NCBI RefSeq assembly: GCF_032118995.1
Contig: NC_092656.1
Location: 11,847,761-11,911,760 of the forward strand
Reading direction: 5' to 3'
Source: Asterias amurensis
Taxonomy: Eukaryota; Echinodermata; Asteroidea; Forcipulatida; Asteriidae
DNA length: 64,000 bases
In this document: positions 1 through 12,300 of the stretch, piece after piece
How the letters are laid out: each line of letters begins with the position of its first letter
Numbering within the stretch: position 1 is the first letter of the stretch
Made by a program: the position numbers and the translations under genes
Notes under the pieces: model-generated
The model's input: the letters and a program-made list of their open reading frames with translations, nothing else
The model's database searches: none
What the model was told of the DNA's origin: nothing

Positions 1-624
1 AAACCACTATACATTAGAGACTTTACTCATGTCTATCATTAGACGTTCCCGTATGTAAAATAACAATAAACCCATTGCCTATCTTTAGATTTAAACCTCT
101 TTTTATGGTTTGATTTTTATCAACAAACAGTGATTTCAAATAATTCAAGTCCACCACGAATTTAGTCCCTTCTGTAAAGAATAACAATAAACTCTTTGAC
201 TCTCTTTGGATCTAAAGCTCTATTAATATGGTTTGATTTCGGTCGAAAACTCAAATCTATTATTGTGGTGCGTTAACTTCACATTGCGTTTAATATATTA
301 CTTACGAAGAAAAAGAAGAATATCCCTTTTTATGCGAAATAACCTTTGACCTCACTCTGGAACCAAAGTAATCGCTCAGCCAACCGAGATCAATAGCATT
401 ACACCTGAGATTCCCAATGATTTGAATTAACATCGATAATTGCTTCACTCTTGGCTATATGCAGCCGTACAATTACCGCGTAACGACCGTCCATTAACTC
501 AAGTTACCAAGGAAGGTTTACCGCATTCTTAACGGCGAAGGTCGGAGGAAATGGGAAAGACTCGAATCAATCCTTCTTAATGTTAAGGTCAATGTGACAA
601 CGCACTTTTTGGAAACTAATACAA
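1..624. other. AT-rich DNA, no gene seen
   Basis: I see no conserved reading frame, splice-bounded exon or repeat end here. If the ammonium transporter gene continues to the left, this is intron sequence of that gene. That is inferred from the exon phase at 3310. Confidence 0.4.
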
Positions 625-696
625 TTGTGTTTTGTGTTATTTGACTTGAATGGTTGAGACTTGTGTTTTGTGTTATTTGACTTGAATGGTTGAGAC
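625..696. repeat. 36-bp tandem duplication
   Basis: Two adjacent 36-base units (625-660 and 661-696) read the same. Each starts TTGTGTTTTGTGTTATTTGA and ends GGTTGAGAC. It looks like a recent local duplication. Confidence 0.9.
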
Positions 697-753
697 TCTT
701 GTGGGCTCCTATTGGCGTAGGTCTATGGCAAACGTAGTACGATAATCTAGCCA

Positions 754-1362
754 ATGCCTGCCCCTGCAATACTTTGGTTAATACCCACTTGTCACTGCAA
801 TATCAATGGGCTACCTACTTGCCCCTGCAATATCAATGGGTTACTTACTTGCCCCTGCAATATTAATGGGTTACCTCCTTGCCCCTGCAATATCAATGGG
901 TTACCTACTTGCCCCTGCAGCGTCAATGGGTTACCTACAATTGCCCCTGCAATATTGATGGGTTACCTCCTTGCCCCTGCAATATCAATGGGTTGCCTAC
1001 TTTCCCCATACCATGTAAATGGGTTACCTACAATTGCCCCTGCAATATCAATGGGTTACCTACTTGCCCCTGCGATATCAATGGGTTGCCTACTTGCCCC
1101 TACAATATCAATGGGTTGCCTACTTGCCCCTACAATATCAATGGGTTGCCAACTTGCCACCATGCAATCAATGGGTTACCTACTTGCCCCTGTAATATCA
1201 ATGGGTTACCTACTTGCCCCTGCAATATCAATGGGTTACCTCCTTGCCCCTGCAATATCAATGGGTTGCCTACTTGCCCCTGCAATATCAATGGGTTGCC
1301 TACTTTCCCCATACAATATCAATGGGTTACCTACTTGCCCCAGCAATGTCAATGCAGCCCAT
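754..1362. repeat. Minisatellite, ~30-bp unit, about 20 copies
   Basis: About twenty head-to-tail units read roughly TGCCCCTGCAATATCAATGG plus GTTACCTACT. Most are 30 bp. A few differ by 2-3 bases, for example those with ACAATTGCCCC near 940 and 1030. Because 30 is a multiple of three, long frames stay open on both strands with a decapeptide such as CNINGLPTCP. There is no signal peptide, splice context or codon-level conservation, so I treat the frames as a by-product of the repeat. The array lies in the presumed AMT intron or 3' region. Confidence 0.93.
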
Positions 1363-2909
1363 TCTAGCAAAGATGCCTGTTTCTGACCATATCCAGTGAG
1401 CTGGGAAACAATACACTAAAGTATTGACGAGCGAGAAGACGCAGTATGCTTCTAGCTTAGTTCTTTCTGCCATCGCACCTGGATATACAAATCACAAACA
1501 TACAACATAATAATAATAATAATAATCTAAACATTTTTACATAAAAAGGTATCACAACGCTTTACAACAACAATAACAAGCAATCAAAAATTAACATTAA
1601 AAAGCAATGAGAAATAAATAAATAGCCTAAGAAGTGAAATAAGTATGAAAAGGGAAAATAAGTGTGAAAACATAAGCACCAACGTTTGCGTTTATGTGTA
1701 TTTTTACTAGTCACAATGGCATTTTCTTTTAGGCATCTCAAAGCACACATTATTTGTGCGACAATGGTGTTCTTTTCTGCCTTGGGCAGATTTTGTTATT
1801 TCATGCATATGTTTGGATACACAAGAGTACTGGCTATTGACAATTACCAAATGTGTCCGGTGCCTCTAACTCCTCCTCTAGTATCAAACCCATAGAAGTA
1901 GGTTCCTACATCCTTCTTTAATTTATCTTATGGTGATATACAACTTCAAACCATAGAGCAAACCAAGCATTTCTAACCGCCCATGTCAATTATCTCGAAT
2001 GTCCACTCAAATAATTTGACACTAGTTTCTCACTTTAGATACGAACCACCACAATTAAATAATACAATTAGCTGATGTATTCCATTGGATAGCGGTCAAG
2101 GTTCTGCGAATGCATCATATTCAGATATTCTCTCACTCGGGTTCTCAGGTATTGGAAAAACTAAGCTATTTCTGTTTATCAGCGCAGAGTGAAAGCGATT
2201 TCCCGCGCTTTGTCCGATACGCGGGAAATTTTGAAGAGCTTTTCATGCGTGTGATTGTGGTCTTGAATAATATAATACCCTTGACGTATACCACGAAACG
2301 AACAAATTATATCCCGTTACAGTATATTCTGTAACTTTGTGTTTCTTTTATTGCTGTGTAGCAAGATGTTGGTGATGTTGTAAACAAAGGGAAATGTTGT
2401 TTTTAGTAGGATTTGAATCTTTGCATGATTGAAGTAGATCCAAGAGAGGTATGCGGCAACATCTTGTGAATATCTCTTTTGAATGGTGTTGGTTACGAAA
2501 AGAAAAGGTGGTTAACGATTCTGGTTTTGGCCCAACGGTTCAATTTTAAAGTTTTAATTTTATTTTATTTTGTCCACAACATCAAGATCAGTCTACGATG
2601 TTTATACATGCATACTTTAGCAAATAATTACTACAATCTACACATAGAAAGAAGATATTCAAGCTTACTTTGAAAAGATACTGCCCGTTGAAAATGAGAA
2701 GCATAGCTTTTTAAGTATGGGCCCCAGACAGGGCTGGTTGATCATTGAGCAGGAGCCATAAGAGAACAACGTAATATAGTTAGCAAATTATACGACAAGA
2801 GGCATGGGCTCAGAGGGCAAGCTGTGTTTAACCAAGGCGTAAGAACATACCTAAACACAACCAACAGAACCCAAACTACTCAAAAAGAGATATTCACAAG
2901 ACCGCAAAC
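1363..2909. other. No gene seen; AT-rich, presumed AMT intron
   Basis: The stretch holds short AT-rich frames and an (AAT)n run near 1510-1525. I looked on the minus strand for the next AMT exon, which should begin with a phase-1 acceptor and continue after the IVSG motif. I did not find it. Confidence 0.35.
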
Positions 2910-3284
2910 TTAAAGACACTGGACACTGTTGGTAAGACCAGTAATCTCACTTGGTGTATCTCAACATAGGCATAACATAACCAACCTGTAAAAAATTGAG
3001 CTCGATTGGTCGTCGGAGTTGCAAACTAACTATGACAGAAAAAAAAAAAAAAGTTGTGTGCTTCGAGATGCTTGATTTCAAGACCTCAAATTCTAAACTT
3101 GAGGTCTCGAAATCAAATTCGTGGAAAATGACTTCTCCCTCGAAAACTACGTCACTTTAGAGGGAGCCGTTTCTTACAATGTTTTATACTTTCAACCTCT
3201 CCCCATTACTCGTTATACCAAGTAAGGTTTTATGCTGATACATTTTTTGAGTAATTTAACACCAATAATGTCCACTGCCTTTAA
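2910..3284 (+). mobile_element. Family A MITE, full-length copy
   Basis: This is a ~375-bp non-autonomous DNA transposon. The family consensus begins TTAAAGGCAGTGGACACTAT and ends with the inverse, GTCCACTGCCTTTAA. The body carries a conserved internal palindrome (GAGACCTCA ... TGAGGTCTC) and the stretch GAGGGAGCCGTTTCTCACAA. TTAA occurs at both ends, consistent with a TTAA target duplication. It lies in the AMT intron just past the exon at 3310-3420. There is no coding capacity. Confidence 0.88.
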
Positions 3285-3309
3285 GGGTTTTTAAAGTTTT
3301 TTTTATTAC

Positions 3310-6300
3310 CAGAGACGATGGTTGTAGCTGTCGTAGCGAATGAAGCTTGGAAAACAAACTTGGCAAATACCCAGCCCATCTCTTCTGGATCCGTTGAGTC
3401 GGTGAAGAAATGACCAACACCTGAGGAAGAAAACAGTGTGTTTATTCTTACTATTTGTTATTTTGTACTCAAAATCGAAGATTAATACAAAACAAGCAGC
3501 ATGGCACTAACTGAATTAACTAAATAACTCTTCTTTTTTTTAAGCGTATTAAACCACGATTGCACTTACAGGCAATTAAGGGTAAACAAAAATATAGGGT
3601 ATTAAACAAATGATTTAAATTAAAAGTAAATACCGTAAACTGCATTATTTTTATATTTAAAAAGTGCATTTAAAAAACATACAACGTGAACTTACTGTAG
3701 AAAACTCAACATGTTAAAATGAAAAGGAATTATATAACAAATAACAATTTGAAAACAATTAGATAAATAAGTTTTAACAACATAACAAAACAAAACAAAA
3801 ACAGAAAGAAAATAGCAAATCAGTCTTTTTCGATTCAAAGTAACGTGTTCTTCCCATTTTACGCTAGGTTTAGTATTTTTTAGGGGTTGAATGTTGTTTT
3901 GACCAAACATTTTGAGTTGTTTTTAAATTCCCTTCGCCTAATCCATGGCAGTAATCAACACGAGGTTGCTGGCTCCAATCATGTCATCAATTAAAGAGAC
4001 CTGGCCTGTTTTAATTTGAGTCGCCAGTCATTAAACGACCAAGTCGTGATTTTTGCAACCAAGCGGCAAGTGAACACAATTTGGAATTGACGACATCGTC
4101 TTCCATTTCGCGCCTAAAAAATTACGTTCGTTCCAGAGGACAGCAACTCAATTGAAGAACTATTTTGAGTCGAGGCCTTTCACACCAGTACTTCATTTAC
4201 TAACCTAAGCATTCGCCACGTACTGCGACCCACTTATTTTATCATTACACAACATCAGTGACAACGCTGAAATACAAAATGTTTACTCGTTTTGTTCAAC
4301 AATAAACACTCCGGGTCAGAACTGACTCGTATTATATGTTTCAGTGCGACTCAACCCATTATTATCTGGGTCGGGTTGACCCGAAATATATTTCTATATG
4401 ACACAGAAATAGATCAAACTGTCACGGAGTCTTTGCATAAAGTCCATTCTTTTTACCACTCTTCGTAATGAACCTGGCACAAAAATATGGTCAGAACCCC
4501 CAAGATCCGGAATTCGGTAATCTGACCGGAGAACTCTTAGAGTGAACCACAGAAGAACGTCATTGCTGTAGTTAGTATACGTGGTGTCAACTGATGTTGT
4601 TATAGGTTTTCTCGGTCAATTTCGGAAAATGAGCAGCCAGTTTAACCACCAGCTTAATCTATTTGGCACAAAATTGAATGCTATCTGAAAAGGGTCATTC
4701 TATTTCGTTTTAAGACTAGTCAAAATTAATGTATATTACGTTATTCGATTTAACAAAATAATCATTCAATTTAACAATTCATCAAAACAGCATTCAAATT
4801 CACAGACGCTTCTTGAGGCCTGTGTGTCACGAAAAAGAATGACGATACGCTAAATTGAACAGAGTGCTAAGGGAATTTGACTCGACTCAAACCATAATTG
4901 AACGGCCGAATTCTGAATTTGAAACGCATTAACAACTGGAGAGGCAAAACACTTCGAACGCATGAAAATGAAATTGACTGCTCTTTTGCCGAATTTGACC
5001 GAGAAAACCTATATTATTTTAATGTCGACACCATTATTATTATGAGTCGCTATACAGAATCTGGTCATGACTTTAAGACCGTGTCCGAAACATAGGTCGG
5101 AACATAATTTGCGTTGTCTTAGAAACCATAGCCTTGCTCAAGGCAGTCGCATTATTCGCTCCGAAAAGACGCAGCTGTAAACCCACCCGCCGTATACCCT
5201 GTGCATGGTGTGTGCGATCAAACCGAATGACCCACCCGTATACACACTGTCACATCGCACGAATACTGTTCACACAAGTCATCGCACTCGTACACCACTA
5301 ACCGCATGCGGAGGCCGTAAGGCCGGCAGCCTTGTCGGGTCTGTATCTTCCCGTTTTAATGTGTTGTATTGAAAAAATTCCAATAGTGGACGAATTTGGG
5401 GGGGGGGGGGCTCTAGGATATGTATATCGTTCGTCAGACCTATCAGACAACACAGGATGTGAGGCAAATGAATTATTCATTTTGACGTCCAATCACACAC
5501 GCCTATCATGCTCGCTGAGCGTCCGTGGTGGTGGTGTGTGATGATGTAGACATGTCTCATCTTTCGCGGGCATTATGGTAATGAGCTGACCGTGGGAACT
5601 CTTCGCTTATTATAGTAATGAGGTCAGTGGCTTCAACACAGACCCTACAAGGCTGTCGGCCTGACGGCCTCCGCATGCGGATAGTGTACGGGGGCATCGT
5701 GTCGTGCGATGTTACGCACAGTGAATACGGGTGGGTCTGTCCTTACTCTATGGTTTTACGCACAGTGAATACGGGTGGGTTTTTATACAGCGGCGGTCTT
5801 TTTTCGGAGTGAATAATTCGACTGCCTTGAGCAAGGCTATAGAAACCACCACATACAACGCTGAAGACTCTGTACATTATTACCTAACCGTACCTTGGTT
5901 ACCGCAAAAAATACTCTATTGTATTCAAAGCATGCAAAGTTTCATGTCGTACTTTTGTTCATAGTGTTACTGGCAAACCTTCTAGATTGTATTTTCACAT
6001 GAAAAGTTTGAAAACATACTCATGAGCATGATGTTACTGAAAACCTTAAGTCGACACCTTGCTCAATTGATATCCTATATCATGATGACGTTACAACAAA
6101 CGATACTTAGATTGTTTTTCAATCATGGATCGTTTTAAAGGCAGTAGACACTATTGATAATTACAACAACAAAAATATCTATTAAACCTTTCTTGATTAC
6201 GAGTAATTGGGAGAGGTTAATAAGTATAAAACGTTGTGAGAAACAGCTCCCTCTGAAGTGACGTTTTTTTCGAGAAAGAATTAATTTTCCACGAATTTGA

Positions 6301-9300
6301 TTTCGAGACCTCAGATTAAGAATTCGAGACACTGCTTCCTGCTCTACCGGCTAGGCTTCGAATCGATGATACCCAGGCCTACATTCGTATGGACTGGCAA
6401 AGGGGTAACCCTGTTTCAGCCCTAGGAGTAGCAATGACTTCTCGAAAAAATAATTGTAGTCCACACCTAGAAGTGGCCTTCAGGCCTTGTGTGTCTGGCG
6501 ACTTGCATTAAAAAAAAAAAAAAAATTTGCAAATCCTAATCATGATTGTATTTCTGTTAACCATATAGCAATTCAACCAAGCACAGTTTGAAAATCCTAC
6601 TCAAAATTAACATGGTGTAACATAGAGTAGAGCTTGTCTCCACCTTGTCTCCACCGTAAAACATTTCAAATCATGTTCATGTACTTTGGGCCTATACACC
6701 TTGGTGTGACTGCAAACCTTAATTGTTTTTTAGTTTTTCGTTTTTTTTACTGCAAACCTTAATTGGATCTCCACCAGTAACTGCAAACCTTAATTGGATC
6801 TCCACCATGCCTAATGGAATTGTTGTTGTTCGTTACATAATCCAGCCTTAATTGGGTTCCTTGTCTTCGAGGCTCTTTAAGAAATGGCCAGCGACAAAAC
6901 AAAGCGATTGTAATTTTGTTTGCATCATAGCGTTTTAATTACAGGATCAATTGCGGCGGTTAAACAGAGTGTTTTCACATGATTAGAGTGAGCGGAATAA
7001 GTCTAAGCTAGGAAGTGTTGTTGCTCCGTGATTAACTCTTCTTTTTTTCGTGTTGACCATTTTTGTTGTTAAAAGGTAATTTAATTCGAGCCCATATCTT
7101 TAATATAGATGTGAGGAGTGAATGCATACCCCCCCCCCAAGAAAAAATAATAATAAATAAATCGTTTGAGTTTTAACTTGATGACGTTGCCTTTCTTGTG
7201 GTTAAGTGCCTTCGCCAAAATACCATCCTTTGTCATTTTTGCGAGGTTCTAATCTAAACCAACTACGTTTTGATTATCATTAGATTAACATGTCCAAGTT
7301 AGCGTACGCAGGCAGACCCTTTAAAATAGAGAAAGGAATGTTCCTTATGGTCGAATGTTTTACTTAATTCCTTTAAAGGATCGGGTACTTTTTCAAAATG
7401 TCCACAGATTTACATTAAACTTACAGGGTTTGAAGATAATGATAGTGGAAAGCTTCCCTTCGAATATTACTAACTATGGTTGTGTAGTTTTTTGAGAAAT
7501 GAGTAAAACAATTCACAAAATAATGTTGGTCTCATGAGACCGAAATGATTTTAGCATGTAAAATCCCCTTAACCAGTTATGATATTATACCAAAACCATA
7601 GCATAACTGGTTAATACGTTTTTACATGCTAAAACTGAGACAAAAATTATTGCTTTTACTCATTTCTCAAAAACTACAGCGCCTCAGTAAGTAAAATTTC
7701 AAGGGAAGCTTTCTACTAACATAATCTTCAAACTGTGTAAGTTGAATGTAAATCTGTGGACATTGTGTTTTTTGTTAGAAAAACTACATAAAAAATATAC
7801 CCTTTAATAGGACAGTTTCACCCGTTTTCACAATTGGTGAATAGTTGTAACCATCGTGCCATTCGTGCAAAATACTGGGGAGATTTTGCCCAAAGGTGCG
7901 CACCAAAAGGGTATTCGTACCCACGACGAATGGCGCGCACCTTTGGCATTTATAATAATAAACAATAATAATAATAAAATTTTATAAAGCGCTGGTATCT
8001 GACCAACAAAAAACTATTCACTACACTATACTGACGTCAATGGCGCCATAAACCATATTTGTTAACTGAGGATGCATTGTTATAGTTGACTCCCCTATGG
8101 CGTAGCTAGGCAACATGTGTTGTATATGAGACAATATATTTCTGAATCTTGGCTATAGACGTCGTTGTCACAATCATTCCATCCAATCAAGAAAATTATT
8201 GAGACAAAAAAGAAGAGTATGAATATTAAATTGTAGAATTACTCCCCTTGGTCTCGCAGGCAGAAAAGTAGTAACGTTTTCTGTGGATTTGAAGTAGAAC
8301 CCTTTGTCATAGTAAATACTATGCAGTATTGAAAATAAACCCTAAAGATTTTTTTTTTTATATTTACATTTCGTCCGAAAAGTAACGACTAAGTAGACTT
8401 TATGCGCAATGTTGAAAGCGACCTCAAATCAAGGATTTCCAAGTTTGCCGTTTTATCTCCTGTGTATTGTGATTTTTTTTTCGTGGATATCTAGTAATTT
8501 CCCGAACGTCTTTGGGCGAAATGCTGCGCTAAGTACAAGAGCAAACAATTACACTTAAAGGCGAATGAAACCATGGTACTGAGTGAGCGTGTTTTAGTTG
8601 ACCTCATGTGGGACAGAGTAGAGCTAAAACAGACCTGCCCCCGATCCAGTTATCGAATGTTAAAACCCCTTATTCCCGAATCTACTCTAAAACAGCAGAC
8701 CAATTTCCTTCAGAACTAAGAAATTGAAATAAGAAGGACGAACTCTTATCAAACCAAAGATTCACAAGTAGAGGTAGATGTCACATTGTTTTAAGGGCAT
8801 TCGCAAAAGGGTACACTTTGGGGGTTTGGCGGAGCTCCGTTCTCCATCAATGGGCCCAGCTGATTGCGTAGCTGATCAAAATATCCTGGATACATTATGC
8901 GAATTGGTTTTTCATTTCTTTATTAGACAGGTCCCTTTTTAGTAGTATTCATTAACAGTTCCAGTGATAGGCCTATTTGAAAATCTGTGAAAATTTGAGC
9001 TCAATCGGTCATCGAACTTGCGAGATAATAATGAAAGAAAAAACACCCTTATCACACGAAGTTGTGTGCGTTTAGATGGTTGATTTCCAGACCTCAAGTT
9101 CTAAACTTGAGGTATCGAAATCAAATTCGTGGAAAATTACTTCTTTCTCGAAAACTATGGCACTTCAGAGGGAGCCGTTTCTCACAATGTTTTATACCAT
9201 CAACCTCTCCCCATTACTCGTCACCAAATAAAACTTTTTATGCTAGTAATTATTTTGAGTAATTACCAATAGTGTCCACTGCCTTTAAGTTAAAGGAACA

Positions 9301-12300
9301 CGTTGCCTTGGATCGGACGAGTTGGTCAAAACAAAAGCGTTTGTAACCGTTTTTTATATACTGCTAACGGTTGGAAAGATTTTTTAAAAGTAGAATACAA
9401 TGATCCACACAAGTTTGCCTCGAAATTGCGTGGTTTTCTTTCTACTGTGCGAACTAACACGGTCGGCCATTTATGGGAGTCAAAACTTTGACCCCCAGAA
9501 ATGGCCGACGTGTTAGTCGACGAGGTAAAAAGAAAACCACGCAATTTTGAGGCATGTTTGTGTGGATCATTGTATTCTACTTTTACAACATCTTTCTACC
9601 CATATGCATTTTATTAAAAACGGTTACAAACGCTTTTCAAAGACCAACTCGACCGATCCAAGGCAATGTGTTCCTTTAAGTTCGTCAGGATTGCTGAAAC
9701 GGTTCGTTTTCCAAATCCAAAAATAATGCTAATGCAAACGTCGGCCCTCATCCGCTCGGACGTTCGTGTCTTTCTTTGCGCTCTATGCCTACCGTTAGTC
9801 GTGTCCGGGGCAAGTTAAAGTCAACCAGCCTAAATATCTCGTTAGCAAAGCATACGAGACGAGGGGGGATCTTACCTCGACTGGGTACGAGGTTGCAAGT
9901 AAATTCATCGATTATCTCACTTAAATTTATATGAGTTAGTACAAAAAAGCATGAAATATTATACAGAATGGCATGTACACATTGTTGACCGTGAAGCGGT
10001 TATGATCAGAACTGAGTGATAAGCAGCCAGACAACAGGCTATCAAGTTCAGCAAATGATGCATTAGTGTGATTGCTACTTGTATAACATACTGTATATTA
10101 TACCCTTTACTGAATTCGACTGACTAATTTCTGACGTAAAAAAACCGCAACACTGAAAGGCTAATTTAATTTACAGCATGAGAGTAAAAACTCTTGCGAA
10201 AACTTGGTGGAAAACTAATTCGTCCGTACCCAGGAGCTAGTACGGGTCATTACCGTTGCCAAAAAATGTTTCCAAGGGAAGCGCCTTCACCAGATTTAAA
10301 TTAATAGTGACGTCATGTCACTTGCATCCCCCTGTCCTCCCAACGTAGGGGAACGACACATTGATAATGAGTGCTGAATCCGTCGGGACATCGTTAAAGC
10401 CAGTGGACACTATTGGTAATTGTCAAAGACTAGCCTTCACAGTTGGTGTATCTCAACATATGCATAAAATAACAAACCTGTGAAAATTTGAGCCCAATCG
10501 GTCATCGAACTTGCGAGATAACTATGAAAGACAAAAACACCCTTGTCACACAAAGTTGTGTGCATTTAGATGGTTGATTTCGAGACCTCAAGCTCTAAAT
10601 CTGAGGTCTCGAAATCAAATTCGTGGAAAATTATTTCTTTCTCGAAAACTACGGCACTTCAGAAGGAGCCGTTTCTCACAATGTTTTATACCATCAACCT
10701 CTACCCATTACTCTTCACCAAAAAAACGTTTTATGCTATTACCAATAGTGTCCACTGCATGTAAGTTAAGTCCGTTGTGATGGCTGAAACGGTTCGTTTT
10801 CCAAAGCCAAAAATAATGCTAATGCAAACGTTGTTTAAGAAGTAACATGTACATTATGTTTGGTTTGCGGTAACACCATGTATGTATCTACTTGCCAGGT
10901 AGAGTGGTTCTCAGGGAACACTTTCGTTATTCTACTACCGCGGCGTAGATTTATCTGATGTACTCCGCGGTAGTAAAATAAAGAAAGAAAGACAGTTCTC
11001 GAGAAACAAACTCTATCTGGCATCCCGCAGACCAAATAATATATTGATACCTCACCATGCAATGCCTCAAATCCTATATAAAATTTTACATTATTTTTTT
11101 GGATTTTGAAAACGATCTCAACAATTATTTTGGAGATTCAAAATACTGTGCGCCTCATAAATGTTATGTTATTTTTGATTGTTATTAAATACCATCAATA
11201 AACTTACCGCAGAAAGCGTTGGTACCCGGCCCTGTTCCAAAGCTGAAGCCATAACCAAACATCCAATACGTGAGACCACCGAAGATGACATCTACAGCAT
11301 TCTTTACCATGATGTTGACTTCATTCTTTCGGGATACCATGCCGGATTCGAGAAGACCAAAACCTGCAATCGTTTGAGATTTCATTTTATTTTTTTGAAT
11401 ATGATTTCATATACTGCACAATATTAAAGGATTTGGGTACTTTTTCAAAATGTCCATAGATTTACATTAAACTTACAGGGTTTGAAGATAATGATAGTGG
11501 AAATCTTCCCTTCAAATCTTACTTACTGAGATGCTGTAGTTTTTGATAAATTAGTAAAACAATGTCATGAAAATACGTTTGTTAAAATGATTAAAATATT
11601 TTTCGTCTCATGAGACGAAAATTATTTTCATGGCATTGTTTTACTCAATTCCCCAAAACTACAGCGCCTCAGCACGTATTATTTTCAGGGAAGCTTTTAC
11701 TATCACTATCTTCAAACTGTGTAAGTTTAGTGTAAATCTGTGGACATTGTGTTTTTTGTCCTACAAAAGTTACATAGACCCTTTAAGGCTTATCTAAGAT
11801 TATGACTCTTTTATTGAACCATCAATCGTAAAATTTTACTCATATAAACAATTGCGTATAAGTAGTTACAAAGTGTGTCATGAAATTATCTTACAGTGTA
11901 AAGACTGTTTGGGGAACAGAATAATACCTTGGCGGCTGAATTACGATTAAACTTTCTTTCCTTGTCTTCCAACCCGGACCCCAGTTCTAATCCAACCAGC
12001 GACACTACATGTAGTTTCAACCCCTACCCTTGAACAGTTTCATCAGGCTGTTAAGCAAAAAAAAAAAACTGCTTAAAAAATATTCTTGCTTAAATAAGAG
12101 TGGAGCACCGGTCGCAATAATGTATGCTTTATGGATTGATGGCTGATAATCTCTTTCCGCTAAGCAAGGCTTTTCTGTGTTAAGCAAGTTTGTGTGTTTA
12201 GCTTCTGAAATTGGGCCCTGTGTCGTTGGGTTTCCGTTAAGTAATTCTGTTGGGTTTTCCCCCAATGTATACAACTGATACAGCTTTCTTTGTCTTCTTT

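Noticed and set aside
754-1386. 210-codon open frame
   Set aside because: It is the translation of the 30-bp minisatellite. Similar frames are open on the other strand and other phases, and unit changes are not synonymous.
9062-9262. Recurrent short protein with CAFRWLISRPQ-like sequence
   Set aside because: It appears at 9062, 10511, 15983, 17192, 35968 and 49533 only because these are family A copies. Frames are broken by substitutions and there is no start or splice context.
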